Origin: Chitinophagaceae bacterium IBVUCB2 | Lineage (GTDB): Bacteria; Bacteroidota; Bacteroidia; Chitinophagales; Chitinophagaceae | Direction of reading: 5' to 3' | Length of the DNA: 64,000 nucleotides | NCBI GenBank assembly: GCA_002127295.1 | Contig: NFUV01000001.1 | Location: 62,001 to 126,000, forward strand | Part shown: piece by piece, positions 51,802 to 60,757 of the stretch | Numbering within the stretch: the first letter of the stretch is position 1 | How the letters are laid out: each line of letters opens with the position of its first letter | Position numbers and translations under genes: made by a program | Notes under the pieces: generated by a model | The model's input: only the letters and a program-made list of their open reading frames with translations | Told to the model about the DNA's origin: nothing | Databases searched by the model: none

Positions 51802-53832
51802 TTACTTTGAATTTTTTCGGCTTGCTTTTTTCTTGGGTATTACTTGCTCATCATCTTTCAACTCACCGGATACTACCCACTCATAATCTAATTGTCTTTT
51901 TGTAAGATTAGCGGCTACCACTTTTATCATCACCTTGTCTCCCATCCGGAATTTCTTACCGCTGCGCTGACCTACTAAGCAATAGTCAGTTTCTACATGG
52001 CGAAATTCATCATATTCAAGCAAACTATTTACACTCACCAGTCCCTCGCATTTGTGTTCTACTGTTTCAACCCAAAAACCAAAACTTGCGACGCCGCTTA
52101 TCACTCCTTCAAATTCTTCTCCAAGATAATTTTTCATGTATTGCACCTGCTTGTATTTGTTTGAAGCTCTTTCTGCTTCCATCGCCGCTCTTTCTCGTTC
52201 GCTGGTATGTTTACATTTTTCTTCTAACTTTTTATCTGGATTGATCTTGTTATTTAATACTTGTTCCAATATGCGGTGCACCTGCACATCCGGATAGCGG
52301 CGTATGGGGGAAGTAAAATGACAATAATGTTCAAAGCCCAGTCCGTAATGACCCACATTCTCAATGGTGTATTTTGCTTTTGCCATTGTGCGGATGCCTA
52401 ATTGCTCCAGTACATGCTGCTCAGGTTTGCCGTGTACATCTTTTAATAATTGATTGAAAGATGCAGCAATGGCATCAGGAGAAGATGTATCAAATGTATG
52501 CCCGAACTTTTTAGCGAAAGCGGCAAAAGGCAACAGCTTTGCTTCATCCGGGTCATCATGCGTACGATATGGAAATGGTAAAGGCTTACCGTTCACTTTA
52601 ATTTTTGAAATATTTTCTGCAACTGTCCGGTTGGCGAGCAACATAAACTCTTCGATCAATTGATGCGCCTCTTTACTTTCCTTTATCATGATACCGATCG
52701 GGTCGCCTTTTTCATCTAATTTAAAACGGACTTCCTGTGAGGAGAAATTAATAGCTCCGTTATTAAATCTTTTTTTGCGAAAACGTTGAGCAATATCATT
52801 CAGTATCAAAACTTCTTCAGCATACAATCCTGCTTTTTTCTCAATTGTTTCCTGTACCTCTTCATAAGTAAATCTATGGTCAGAATGAATTACTGTTTTA
52901 CCCAACCAATATTGTTTTACTTCGGCCTTTGGTGTTAATTGAAAAATGGCAGAGAAAGTAAGTTTGTCTTCTTTTGGCCGCAACGAGCAAAGAAAATTAG
53001 AGATATGTTCCGGCAACATCGGGTTAACCCTATCAGGCAGGTAAACCGAAGTAGCTCTTTGGTATGCTTCTTTATCTAATTCATTATCTGGTTCCAGATA
53101 ATGACTCACATCGGCTATATGTATTCCAACCTCATAGTTGCCATTTTTCAGTTTTCTGAATGAAATGGCATCATCAAAATCTTTTGCATCCACCGGGTCA
53201 ATTGTAATTGTCAATACATCCCGTATGTCTTTCCTTTTTTTAATTTCGTCACTTGAAATAGTGTCAGGTATTCTTGCAGCAACTTCCAATGCTTCATCAG
53301 AAAATTGTAATGCAAACCCTGCTTCCAGCAAGATTTCCTTCATAGCGGCATCGTTACTGTTTTCCGCAGTAAGTACTGATACAACCTCACCAACTGGCCG
53401 CTTACCATCTGTGTCCCATTGTACCAGGCGGACGACTACCCTATCATTTTCAGTAGCTCCGTTAATACTTTCCTGAGGAATATAAAAATCCGGCATTGGT
53501 TTATCAGTTTCAGCCACAAAAAAGGCAAAACCTTTATTCATTTGTAATTGTCCAATAAATTCTGTTCGTTTTCGGTTCAACACTTCTCTGACAAATCCTT
53601 GCATACGACGGTTGCCACTTTTCACTTCTTTCACTGCTACCCGCACAGTATCACCATGAAGGGCCGTATTAAAATCAGCAGGGCGGATCAATATATCAAC
53701 CTCCATACCTTCAATCGTTACGAAACCCATTCCAGAACGGGTAATATCTAAAGTACCTTTTAGCACTTTATTATGTCCTGATTGTGGTTTTCTTTTTTCT
53801 TCTTTTCTCTTTTTAGAATTCTTTCTTCCCAT
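51802..53832 (-). CDS. rnr: Ribonuclease R
   Basis: RNase R is a 3'-5' exoribonuclease that can unwind structured RNA and takes part in mRNA and rRNA decay. The 676-aa protein has N-terminal cold-shock domains (about 20-170), the RNB catalytic domain with its Asp cluster (TIDPVDAKDFDDAISFRKL), and a C-terminal S1 domain (GEEFEGVISGVASFGFWVET). Both ends are Lys-rich (MGRKNSKKRKEEKRKPQ and KKKASRKNSK). It starts 8 nt after lpxK. Confidence 0.96.
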   Translation of the reverse strand: MGRKNSKKRKEEKRKPQSGHNKVLKGTLDITRSGMGFVTIEGMEVDILIRPADFNTALHGDTVRVAVKEVKSGNRRMQGFVREVLNRKRTEFIGQLQMNKGFAFFVAETDKPMPDFYIPQESINGATENDRVVVRLVQWDTDGKRPVGEVVSVLTAENSNDAAMKEILLEAGFALQFSDEALEVAARIPDTISSDEIKKRKDIRDVLTITIDPVDAKDFDDAISFRKLKNGNYEVGIHIADVSHYLEPDNELDKEAYQRATSVYLPDRVNPMLPEHISNFLCSLRPKEDKLTFSAIFQLTPKAEVKQYWLGKTVIHSDHRFTYEEVQETIEKKAGLYAEEVLILNDIAQRFRKKRFNNGAINFSSQEVRFKLDEKGDPIGIMIKESKEAHQLIEEFMLLANRTVAENISKIKVNGKPLPFPYRTHDDPDEAKLLPFAAFAKKFGHTFDTSSPDAIAASFNQLLKDVHGKPEQHVLEQLGIRTMAKAKYTIENVGHYGLGFEHYCHFTSPIRRYPDVQVHRILEQVLNNKINPDKKLEEKCKHTSERERAAMEAERASNKYKQVQYMKNYLGEEFEGVISGVASFGFWVETVEHKCEGLVSVNSLLEYDEFRHVETDYCLVGQRSGKKFRMGDKVMIKVVAANLTKRQLDYEWVVSGELKDDEQVIPKKKASRKNSK

Positions 53833-53840
53833 ATAATGTT

Positions 53841-54914
53841 TTAAAACTTTTTTGCAAAAGTGGTAATAAATTTTTCTACAAGGTTATCAAACTGCCTTGC
53901 TTCATTAAATAAAAAATGATGCCGGACCGGGAGAATGTAAAGTGGCAGATTCCTTATCTCAGTTTCAAATTTTAAAAGCCGAACGGCATCTTTTTCCGTT
54001 GTCAGAATGATCCTGCTTTTCTCATCCATTGTTTCCAATTTCTTTTTTATATCATTTAAATCATCAATGCTAAAAATATGGTGGTCTGCATATTGCATCA
54101 TGTAATATACTTTACTTTGGTTTTCCAGCATTTTCTTCAAGGGTCGTGGGTTAGCGATACCCGAAACCAATAACACCTCCCGTTGTTCATCTAATAAAAG
54201 CAGCGTTTTATTTTTTATGTGATAGGGAGCACCATATTCGATTGCTGTAAAAAAAATATGCTGATTTGATAATGGGTTTATTTCCTGAATTATTTCTAGC
54301 TTTTCATTCTCAGACAAATCGGGCTTGCACTTCGTCACAATAATTATTTCAGCTCTTTTATAAGAGCTTTTGTTATCTCTCAGATCCCCGGTTGGCAAAT
54401 AAAAATCCCGGGTAAATAAATTGTTGTAATCAGTCAGTAAAATATTCAGCCCTGCTTTAATAGTGCGGTGTTGAAATGCATCATCAAGCAGGATCGCTTC
54501 TGTATCAGGCTTGTCATGTAATAGCTGTGGTATAGCTACAATTCTTTCTTCACCCACAGCTACCGGTACATCCGGAAATTTCAGGTGGAACTGCATCGGT
54601 TCATCACCAATATCTAATGCTGTAGTACTTGAATTTGCCAGTGCATAACCTTTTGTTTTTCTTTTATAACCACGGCTAAGGGTAGCTACTTTAAACTTGT
54701 CTTTTAATTTTACTACCAGGTATTCTATCATGGGGGACTTACCTGTTCCTCCAACAGAAAGATTGCCAACACATATAAGAGGTAAAGCAAAACTGGACGA
54801 TTTGAAAATTCCCTTGTTGTATAAAAAGTTTCGGACACTTATACCCAGCCAATACAACAAGGCAAATGGTAATAAGAGTATGCGGAATGACTTTAGAAAG
54901 AAGTTAGAAAACAT
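53841..54914 (-). CDS. lpxK: Tetraacyldisaccharide 4'-kinase
   Basis: LpxK phosphorylates the 4' position of the lipid A disaccharide at the inner membrane. The 357-aa length fits. One N-terminal membrane anchor (about 8-30) precedes the P-loop in VGNLSVGGTGKSPMIEYL (about 48-65). Other marks are LSRGYKRKTKGYA, LLDDAFQHRTIKAGLNILLT, and PTGDLRDNKSSYKRAEIIIV. Its start overlaps the upstream 5-FTHF cyclo-ligase gene by 11 nt. It shows that the organism makes LPS. Confidence 0.95.
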   Translation of the reverse strand: MFSNFFLKSFRILLLPFALLYWLGISVRNFLYNKGIFKSSSFALPLICVGNLSVGGTGKSPMIEYLVVKLKDKFKVATLSRGYKRKTKGYALANSSTTALDIGDEPMQFHLKFPDVPVAVGEERIVAIPQLLHDKPDTEAILLDDAFQHRTIKAGLNILLTDYNNLFTRDFYLPTGDLRDNKSSYKRAEIIIVTKCKPDLSENEKLEIIQEINPLSNQHIFFTAIEYGAPYHIKNKTLLLLDEQREVLLVSGIANPRPLKKMLENQSKVYYMMQYADHHIFSIDDLNDIKKKLETMDEKSRIILTTEKDAVRLLKFETEIRNLPLYILPVRHHFLFNEARQFDNLVEKFITTFAKKF

Positions 54915-55473
54915 AAACGTTTTGAGGCGTTATACAAAGGTCTAAAGGTACGTCAAAATCTTCCCTATCGCTTATCTGCTCTATCGGCTCAAAATAGCTA
55001 AAGCCTGCCTTAATACATTCCTTTCGGCAATTAGACAGAAACTTATCGTAGAAGCCTTTGCCATAACCCACCCGGTAACCATTTTTATCAACTGCTAATA
55101 GAGGAACCAGGATCATATCGATTTCTTCCGGATCTACTGAAGCCCCTTCAACAGGTTCATATATGCAATAACTGTTCCTGTTGAAAGCAGTTTCTTCCGT
55201 TACAACAACTGCTCTCATTTCATTACTAGTAAAGTCAGATTTTGGGTAGGCAATTACCAGTTCCGGGTTTCGGAATTCAATATAATCGGTGAACAAATGA
55301 GTGTTGGGTTCTTTGTTGGCTTCTATCGGCCAATAGGAAAATAAAATATTGATGAAAGGAAGATTAACAGTTTGCAATTGTATCAGCAATAGATCATCCA
55401 ACCGGGAACGTTCAGGAGTAGTAAGGGTATTTCGTTTTTCTCGGTATATTTTACGAAGTTCTTTCTTTGTCAT
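54904..55473 (-). CDS. 5-formyltetrahydrofolate cyclo-ligase
   Basis: This enzyme turns 5-formyl-THF into 5,10-methenyl-THF using ATP. The protein (189 aa) has the N-terminal KKELRKIYREKRNTLT start, the segment NILFSYWPIEANKEPNT and the family's signature LVPLLAVDKNGYRVGYGKGF with YDKFL. The C-terminal part ends with DVPLDLCITPQNVYVF. It overlaps rsmD by 4 nt upstream and lpxK by 11 nt downstream, so the genes are translationally coupled. Confidence 0.93.
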   Translation of the reverse strand: MTKKELRKIYREKRNTLTTPERSRLDDLLLIQLQTVNLPFINILFSYWPIEANKEPNTHLFTDYIEFRNPELVIAYPKSDFTSNEMRAVVVTEETAFNRNSYCIYEPVEGASVDPEEIDMILVPLLAVDKNGYRVGYGKGFYDKFLSNCRKECIKAGFSYFEPIEQISDREDFDVPLDLCITPQNVYVF

Positions 55474-56018
55474 GATTCCCTGTTCTCGACAAAAGTAGAA
55501 AAAATGGTTGTGCCGTAGTTTCTTTCTGTTTTATAAAAAGGGAAATTTTTGTAATCATTTCGTGGCGTATGCTCCAGTACAAACCATCCATTCTTATTGA
55601 GTAATCGCTTTTCAAAAATTTTTTTAGGAAGGTCATCAATGGTGGTTAGCGCATAAGGCGGGCCGGCAAAAATAAAATCGAAGGTATCGGTACAGTGATC
55701 AATAAATTTGAATACATCCATCTTTACTGCCTTCAACCCTTCAATGCGAAGTGTTGTTGATGTTTTTTTAATGAATTCATACATCACAGGATCTTTCTCC
55801 ACAATGGTTAAATTTTCTACACCTCTTGAAGCAAGTTCATAACTGATACTTCCAGTGCCGCCAAATAAATCCAGTGTTTTCAGTTCTTCGAAATCCAGGT
55901 TATGCTGTAATACGTTAAATAAACCTTCTTTTGCAATATCGGTTGTAGGCCTTGTATACGGCATATTCGTTGGCGGGTTGAATTTTCTACCGCCATGTTC
56001 ACCTCCTATGATGCGCAT
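55470..56018 (-). CDS. rsmD: 16S rRNA (guanine966-N2)-methyltransferase
   Basis: RsmD methylates G966 of 16S rRNA. The 182-aa protein begins with MRIIGGEHGGRKFNPPTN and has the SAM motif TLDLFGGTGSISYELASRGV, an acidic residue in TIVEKDP, and the catalytic (N/D)PPY-type site as FAGPPYAL. Gly replaces the usual Asn or Asp before PPY. Its start overlaps the end of the DUF3822 gene by 13 nt, a common neighbour in Bacteroidota. Confidence 0.93.
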   Translation of the reverse strand: MRIIGGEHGGRKFNPPTNMPYTRPTTDIAKEGLFNVLQHNLDFEELKTLDLFGGTGSISYELASRGVENLTIVEKDPVMYEFIKKTSTTLRIEGLKAVKMDVFKFIDHCTDTFDFIFAGPPYALTTIDDLPKKIFEKRLLNKNGWFVLEHTPRNDYKNFPFYKTERNYGTTIFSTFVENRES

Positions 56019-56845
56019 TTTGCCAGATCATTGAGAGAAGTAAAGAAATGTGCCGGACTTTCATTATTCGGCGGAGTTACCCATGCAGCATTTCGGAATA
56101 TTACTTTCAGGAAATATTGATGCAATTCCCTGTATAAGGCCGATTGTTGTTCTACCAATCCTGACAAGTAAATATTCACCTCCTGTTGTTTCAAGCCAAA
56201 CTGCTCGCAAATTTTCAGCAAATAAAATATTACATCATCGGGTGTTGAATAAGAAAAGACCTGTGCTAATAATAATTGACCGTTAGCTGAAGCCAGAACT
56301 GTAAAGTCGTCGTTGCGGAAATTAACCAGCAAGTTGCCACCTTCAGTTGTAGCGGTATTGTTTTTTATGTTCACGGTATTGCGGTGCCAATACTTTCCCG
56401 TAGAAAATGCTTTGTTAATCCGTTCATGAACTTTTTGCGGAACAATATAAATATTGTTCACCTGCCACTCATTAATTGCTTCAGCAATTACAGATGATGC
56501 GGAAGGTATTCCGGTCATGTTGCTCATCAGTGAAGATCCATCTTCAGGCTTGTAGTATTTTGAAGGTACTAAACAGCTTTGCGGATAATCATAACAAACA
56601 AGTACCTGGTAGAAAGAATTGTTCAATACCGGGTGTGAAGAAAACAGCTCAGTTAGAAAATCTTCATCGATTTCTTCTGCATTATAATAAGCTAATTGCT
56701 GTAGCTCCTGCGAAGCAAAGTCAGTAATTGAAAAACAGCAATGCTTTTCACCCAGCTCGATTGAGAGAACCGGTTGTACACTTTCCTTTCCATCTCCTGT
56801 TATCTCAAATAATTGCTTCAAAGTTTCTTTTTTAATTGCGTGCAA
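56006..56845 (-). CDS. DUF3822 protein
   Basis: The protein is 279 aa if started at TTG 56845 (HAIKKETLKQLFEITGDGKE follows). The open frame to 56908 would overlap the divergent MATE gene, so the TTG is preferred, though an AUA/AUU start is possible. The family DUF3822 has an actin-like ATPase fold with a split signature (LLAQVFSYSTPDDVIFYLLK, EQFGLKQQEVNIYLSGLVE). It lies upstream of rsmD in many Bacteroidota, and no function is known to me. It leads the six-gene operon. Confidence 0.8.
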   Translation of the reverse strand: MHAIKKETLKQLFEITGDGKESVQPVLSIELGEKHCCFSITDFASQELQQLAYYNAEEIDEDFLTELFSSHPVLNNSFYQVLVCYDYPQSCLVPSKYYKPEDGSSLMSNMTGIPSASSVIAEAINEWQVNNIYIVPQKVHERINKAFSTGKYWHRNTVNIKNNTATTEGGNLLVNFRNDDFTVLASANGQLLLAQVFSYSTPDDVIFYLLKICEQFGLKQQEVNIYLSGLVEQQSALYRELHQYFLKVIFRNAAWVTPPNNESPAHFFTSLNDLAKCAS

Positions 56846-56868
56846 TATTAGCCAAAATTTAAATATCG

Positions 56869-56876
56869 TAGGTTTG
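56869..56876 (+). promoter_or_regulatory. -7 element for the MATE transporter gene
   Basis: TAGGTTTG, a perfect TAnnTTTG match, lies 13 nt before the ATG at 56890. Confidence 0.5.
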
Positions 56877-56889
56877 CCAACTTTTAACA

Positions 56890-58254
56890 ATGGCCAGAAC
56901 ATCTCCACATTCAGATTTACAGGTTCAAATCACCAATAGGCAGATTCTTAAGATTGCCCTGCCTATTAGCCTTGCCATTTTTATTCCCCAACTTAACTTT
57001 ATTACCAATAATATTTTTTTAGGGCATTATGATAACGACAGCCATGCCCTGGCTGTAGCTGGCATTACAGGTGTATACTACCTCATTTTTGCTGCTATTG
57101 GTTATGGGCTTAATAATGGGATGCAAGCTTTAATTGCCCGCAGAGCTGGCGAAAACCGGCCTGATGAAATAGGTAACATATTTACCCAGGGAGTTTTGAT
57201 CGGGGTAATTATCTCCGCAGCGGGCATTATCATTACTTATACCATCACACCTTATTTATTCAGTCTTTTACTTCACGACCCTGTTATACATAGAAAAGCG
57301 GTAGAGTTCCTGCAAATAAGAATATGGGGTTTGCCATTTTTATACGTCTTTCAACTTCGCAATGCATTGTTGGTAGGTACTAACCAGAGTCGTTATTTAG
57401 TAGCCGGCACATTGGCAGAAACGTTAACCAATGTTGGCCTGGATTACTTATTGATTTTCGGAATGCTTGGTTTTCCTGAGCTTGGTTTTAATGGTGCAGC
57501 AATAGCATCAGTAATTGCAGAATTTGTCGGCATGTTTGTTATATTTCTTGTTATCCGCTGGAAAGGGATCAGCAAACGGTTCAATTTATTTCGGAGATTG
57601 AAATGGAGTAAAGAAAATAATACACTTATCTTTTCCATGTCCGCTCCGCTAATGTTTCAGCATGCTATAAGTATTATCAGCTGGCAATTTTTCTTTTTAT
57701 TGACGGAGCATCACGGTGAAATGGCATTGAAAGTTTCCAATGTGATGCGAAACATCTTTGGCATTTTCGGATGCGTAACATGGGCATTTGCAGCCACCAC
57801 TAATGCAATGGTGAGCAATGTTATCGGACAGGGAAAGCAGGAACAGGTGCCAGTATTATTAAAGAAAATAATTACCCTGAGTACGGGAGTCGCTCTTGTA
57901 TCATGTATTTTACTTAATATGTTCCCCGTAACATTCCTGTCTATATTTGGACAAGGTGATGAATTTATTATTGCCGCACTACCGGTGTTGCGTGTAATAA
58001 CAGCAGGAATGATATTAATGTCTTTTTCAATTGTAATGTTAAGTGCAGTAACAGGAACCGGCAATACAAGAATCACTTTTTATATAGAGCTTTTTGCAAT
58101 CATTCTTTATTGCATCTATGTTTACCTGGTTTCGGAGTATTTCTTTCTGCCAATTAAGTTTGGCTGGATGAGTGAATGGCTTTACTGGCTTAGCCTGTTT
58201 GTGCCATCGCTTTTATATATGCGAAGTGGAAGATGGAAGAATAAAGTTATTTAG
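56890..58254 (+). CDS. MATE-family efflux transporter
   Basis: This 454-aa inner membrane protein has about twelve helices in two six-helix halves, as in the multidrug and toxic compound extrusion family. The N-terminal part contains LKIALPISLAIFIPQLNFIT and the second half repeats it around APLMFQHAISIISWQFFFLL. MATE proteins expel drugs or organic cations with Na+ or H+ exchange. The substrate is unknown. No regulator is adjacent. It is divergent from the DUF3822 operon. Confidence 0.9.
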   Translation: MARTSPHSDLQVQITNRQILKIALPISLAIFIPQLNFITNNIFLGHYDNDSHALAVAGITGVYYLIFAAIGYGLNNGMQALIARRAGENRPDEIGNIFTQGVLIGVIISAAGIIITYTITPYLFSLLLHDPVIHRKAVEFLQIRIWGLPFLYVFQLRNALLVGTNQSRYLVAGTLAETLTNVGLDYLLIFGMLGFPELGFNGAAIASVIAEFVGMFVIFLVIRWKGISKRFNLFRRLKWSKENNTLIFSMSAPLMFQHAISIISWQFFFLLTEHHGEMALKVSNVMRNIFGIFGCVTWAFAATTNAMVSNVIGQGKQEQVPVLLKKIITLSTGVALVSCILLNMFPVTFLSIFGQGDEFIIAALPVLRVITAGMILMSFSIVMLSAVTGTGNTRITFYIELFAIILYCIYVYLVSEYFFLPIKFGWMSEWLYWLSLFVPSLLYMRSGRWKNKVI

Positions 58255-58283
58255 CCAGCGACATTGCTACTTTCATCAAATGT

Positions 58284-58316
58284 TGCGTCGCACTCTTCAT
58301 CGTTCTGTTCGCTATT
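58284..58316 (-). repeat. Dispersed intergenic repeat, copy 3
   Basis: Read on the minus strand: AGCGAACAGAAC, then GATGAAGAGTGCGACGCAA. It shares GAGTGCGACGCAA with the copy at 41556-41592 and AGCGAACAGAAC with 721-775. It lies in the short gap between two convergent genes. Confidence 0.5.
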
Positions 58317-58345
58317 CAGCACCTGCGAATACTCAAGAAAATATT

Positions 58346-58708
58346 CTAAAATTCTTTCTCATACTTCACTCCCACTGTTCCAATAAACTTCGGAATGGGG
58401 GGATTTAATTTTGTAGCATCGATCACAACTTTTTTTACCTGTGGAAAAGCAATATGAATATGCTCTGTCACCTCCATTAAAAAAGTTTCAAGCAATTCAC
58501 GGGGTTTCTGCATTTCAGTTTTCACCAGCTCAAATAAAGCAACGTAGTTTACTGTTGCTTCGATGTCATTTATAATAACTGTATCCGGAGAATATAAAAC
58601 AGAAAGATTTACTTCAAATTCGGTTCCTATATTTTTCTCCTCCGCATATAAGCCATGATAGGCATAAAAGCGAAGCTTATTAACTGATATTGTAAGTAAC
58701 CCTCTCAT
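58346..58708 (-). CDS. folB: Dihydroneopterin aldolase
   Basis: FolB cleaves dihydroneopterin to 6-hydroxymethyl-dihydropterin in folate synthesis, one step before the FolP substrate. The protein (120 aa from ATG 58708) contains ISVNKLRFYAYHGLYAEEKN, with the conserved YHG and Glu, and ETFLMEVTEHIHIAFPQVKK with FKPPI-like ending LNPPIPKF. The frame extends to 58759, but ATG 58708 overlaps the trxB stop (TAATG), giving the normal length. Coupling to trxB is likely. Confidence 0.92.
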   Translation of the reverse strand: MRGLLTISVNKLRFYAYHGLYAEEKNIGTEFEVNLSVLYSPDTVIINDIEATVNYVALFELVKTEMQKPRELLETFLMEVTEHIHIAFPQVKKVVIDATKLNPPIPKFIGTVGVKYEKEF

Positions 58709-59646
58709 TAATGTCCTTTTGCTCCTAAATATCTTTCTGCATCCAATGCTGCCATACACCCACTTCCCGCTGCCGTAACAGCTTGCCTGTATATTTTATC
58801 CTGTACATCCCCAGAAGCAAATACACCTTCTACATTTGTTTTTGAACTACCGGGGGTTGTTATTAAATATCCGGCTTCATCCATATCCAACCATCCTTTA
58901 AAAATATCAGAGTTGGGTTGATGACCGATCGCCACGAAAAATGCACTTACTGGTATATCTTGTTTGTCACCAGTTTCATTATTCTTAATTCTTACTGCTT
59001 CTACTTTTTTATCACCCAGCACTTCATCAGTTTCGCTATGCCAGTATATTTTAATATTTGCTGTTTTCAGCACTCTTTCCTGCATCACTTTACTTGCTCT
59101 CATTTCACCCTTTCGAACTATCATATGCACCTGGGAACAGATTTTTGAGAGATACAATGCTTCTTCCGCAGCTGTATCACCAGCACCCACAATAGCAACT
59201 TCTTTTCCTTTAAAGAAAAATCCATCGCAAACAGCGCAGGCACTAACTCCATATCCGTTCAGTCGTTGTTCGCTTTCCAATCCCAGCCATTTGGCTGATG
59301 CACCGGTAGAAATAATCACAGAATCAGCTTCGATCCACTTCTCTTCATCGATCTGCACTTTATGTACCGGTCCGCTAAAATCAACTTTGGTGGCTAATCC
59401 ATAACGAATATCCGTACCCATACGGGCTGCTTGTTTTTCAAAATTCACCATCATATCGGGCCCTTGTATTCCTTCCGGATAACCGGGATAGTTTTCTACT
59501 TCCGTAGTTATTGTCAACTGTCCTCCCGGCTGGATGCCCTGGTATAAAACCGGGTTTAGTCCTGCTCTTGCAGCATAAATAGCGGCGGTATAGCCAGCAG
59601 GTCCTGAACCAATGATCAGGCAATTAACTTTTTCTATTGTATCCAT
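58708..59646 (-). CDS. trxB: Thioredoxin-disulfide reductase
   Basis: TrxB reduces thioredoxin with NADPH through FAD. The 312-aa protein has the FAD motif GSGPAGYTAAIYAARAG (13-29), the redox pair CAVC (137-140), the NADPH motif GAGDTAAEEALYLSK and the C-terminal FAD motif GVFASGDVQDKIYRQAVTAA. It starts the trxB-folB pair, which overlaps by one base. Confidence 0.97.
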   Translation of the reverse strand: MDTIEKVNCLIIGSGPAGYTAAIYAARAGLNPVLYQGIQPGGQLTITTEVENYPGYPEGIQGPDMMVNFEKQAARMGTDIRYGLATKVDFSGPVHKVQIDEEKWIEADSVIISTGASAKWLGLESEQRLNGYGVSACAVCDGFFFKGKEVAIVGAGDTAAEEALYLSKICSQVHMIVRKGEMRASKVMQERVLKTANIKIYWHSETDEVLGDKKVEAVRIKNNETGDKQDIPVSAFFVAIGHQPNSDIFKGWLDMDEAGYLITTPGSSKTNVEGVFASGDVQDKIYRQAVTAAGSGCMAALDAERYLGAKGH

Positions 59647-59755
59647 CTGTTAGTTGTGAAATAAATAATCTTGTAAAATTAATGGTTAATGAGCAATCAA
59701 TCCGTCACTTATGCGACTAGCGGATATCAATGTGTACAATCTCTGAAGAACAAAA

Positions 59756-60643
59756 TCATCTTGGGATAACGATAGTTCGATATTGGGTTGCATATCCTCC
59801 AAAGTAACCCAAACCTCCACCGTTAATATTACTAATGACTTTTGTGGGAGAAGAAAATGGATTACCAACGCTGGCATAGGTAAATTCCATCGTACGCCAA
59901 AAGTCATAGGTAGCTTTATCAATATTACTCAGCTTAAGTGTGACGGTATCTCCTTTATCAAAGAAAGAATAACCTTCTGGTGTGGAGCCGGTTCTTGGAA
60001 TACCTCTTTCAACTTGAACGTTGTAAGTGGACCCATCTATTACCTGGTCATCATACACTGAATTAAATCCGGGATAAAAAATTTCGCTATTTCTTTTGGT
60101 GAAGTAGCGAACATAATCGCCAAAACCTGGTTTATCTGTTGCTTTTATCATCACGGCAACTTTCTCAGCGGGGTTGCCGGCTGGTGCCGGTTTCCAATAA
60201 AGAGAATCTATTCTTCGGGTAGTGTCTGTTATCCATGTGGTAGCTGTATATTCTTTTCCTTCTGCTACAATTCTTAATGAATACTGTTTATTTATTTCTC
60301 CAAAAAAAGCCGTAGCAGGACTTGCAGGGTCATTAGAATAATAATAAAAATTTATACCGGGGCCCAGTGGAACGGTGTACTCTTTTAGCTTATGTGTAGT
60401 AATGCCATTGGACACATAAACTTCTGCATTACGAACAAAACTATTGGCTAGTGTATTTAAATCGATAGACGAAAAGTAGGCCTGGCTTTTGGAAAGATAT
60501 ATCACAGGAGCTTCATTGTTTTCGATGGTGCCTTCAACAACTAATTTTGGGCTAACATCGTTCAATTCAAACTCTACCACTCTTTCACATGCGGAAAAGA
60601 AGAGTAAGGAGGTGATGACAGCCAATAAGAAACGTATTTTCAT
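59756..60643 (-). CDS. DUF4249 lipoprotein
   Basis: The protein (295 aa) has a lipoprotein signal (MKIRFLLAVITSLLFFSAC, Cys19) and the DUF4249 start: VVEFELNDVSPKLVVEGTIE and APVIYLSKSQAYF. The C-terminal part holds KATYDFWRTMEFTYASVGNP and GGGLGYFGGYATQYRTI. In Bacteroidota DUF4249 proteins usually sit next to a TonB-dependent receptor and probably help import. Here no receptor is adjacent. A perfect -7 box ends 7 nt before the ATG. Confidence 0.88.
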   Translation of the reverse strand: MKIRFLLAVITSLLFFSACERVVEFELNDVSPKLVVEGTIENNEAPVIYLSKSQAYFSSIDLNTLANSFVRNAEVYVSNGITTHKLKEYTVPLGPGINFYYYSNDPASPATAFFGEINKQYSLRIVAEGKEYTATTWITDTTRRIDSLYWKPAPAGNPAEKVAVMIKATDKPGFGDYVRYFTKRNSEIFYPGFNSVYDDQVIDGSTYNVQVERGIPRTGSTPEGYSFFDKGDTVTLKLSNIDKATYDFWRTMEFTYASVGNPFSSPTKVISNINGGGLGYFGGYATQYRTIVIPR

Positions 60644-60650
60644 AGCTTAA

Positions 60651-60658
60651 CAAAATTA
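60651..60658 (-). promoter_or_regulatory. -7 element 7 nt before the DUF4249 ATG
   Basis: TAATTTTG, then TTAAGCT, then ATG (60643). By the RNase P spacing the leader would be about 3 nt. Confidence 0.5.
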
Positions 60659-60698
60659 ACCATTGCTAATAAAAAAGGTTCAATACAATTGTGTAAAA

Positions 60699-60730
60699 AA
60701 TAACTCCGGCCAATTAAGACCGGAGTTATT
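60699..60730 (-). terminator. Terminator of the sigma factor gene
   Basis: AATAACTCCGG and CCGGAGTTATT pair over 11 bp around a 10-nt loop, with a T-run on the minus strand. Confidence 0.8.
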
Positions 60731-60757
60731 TATAAAAACCCATCAAAGTAATTTTAA

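Noticed and set aside
53138-53476. Plus-strand frame of 112 aa, Ser-rich
   Set aside because: It lies inside rnr on the opposite strand and has no family character.
58964-59404. Plus-strand frame of 146 aa
   Set aside because: It is antisense to trxB, which is certain.
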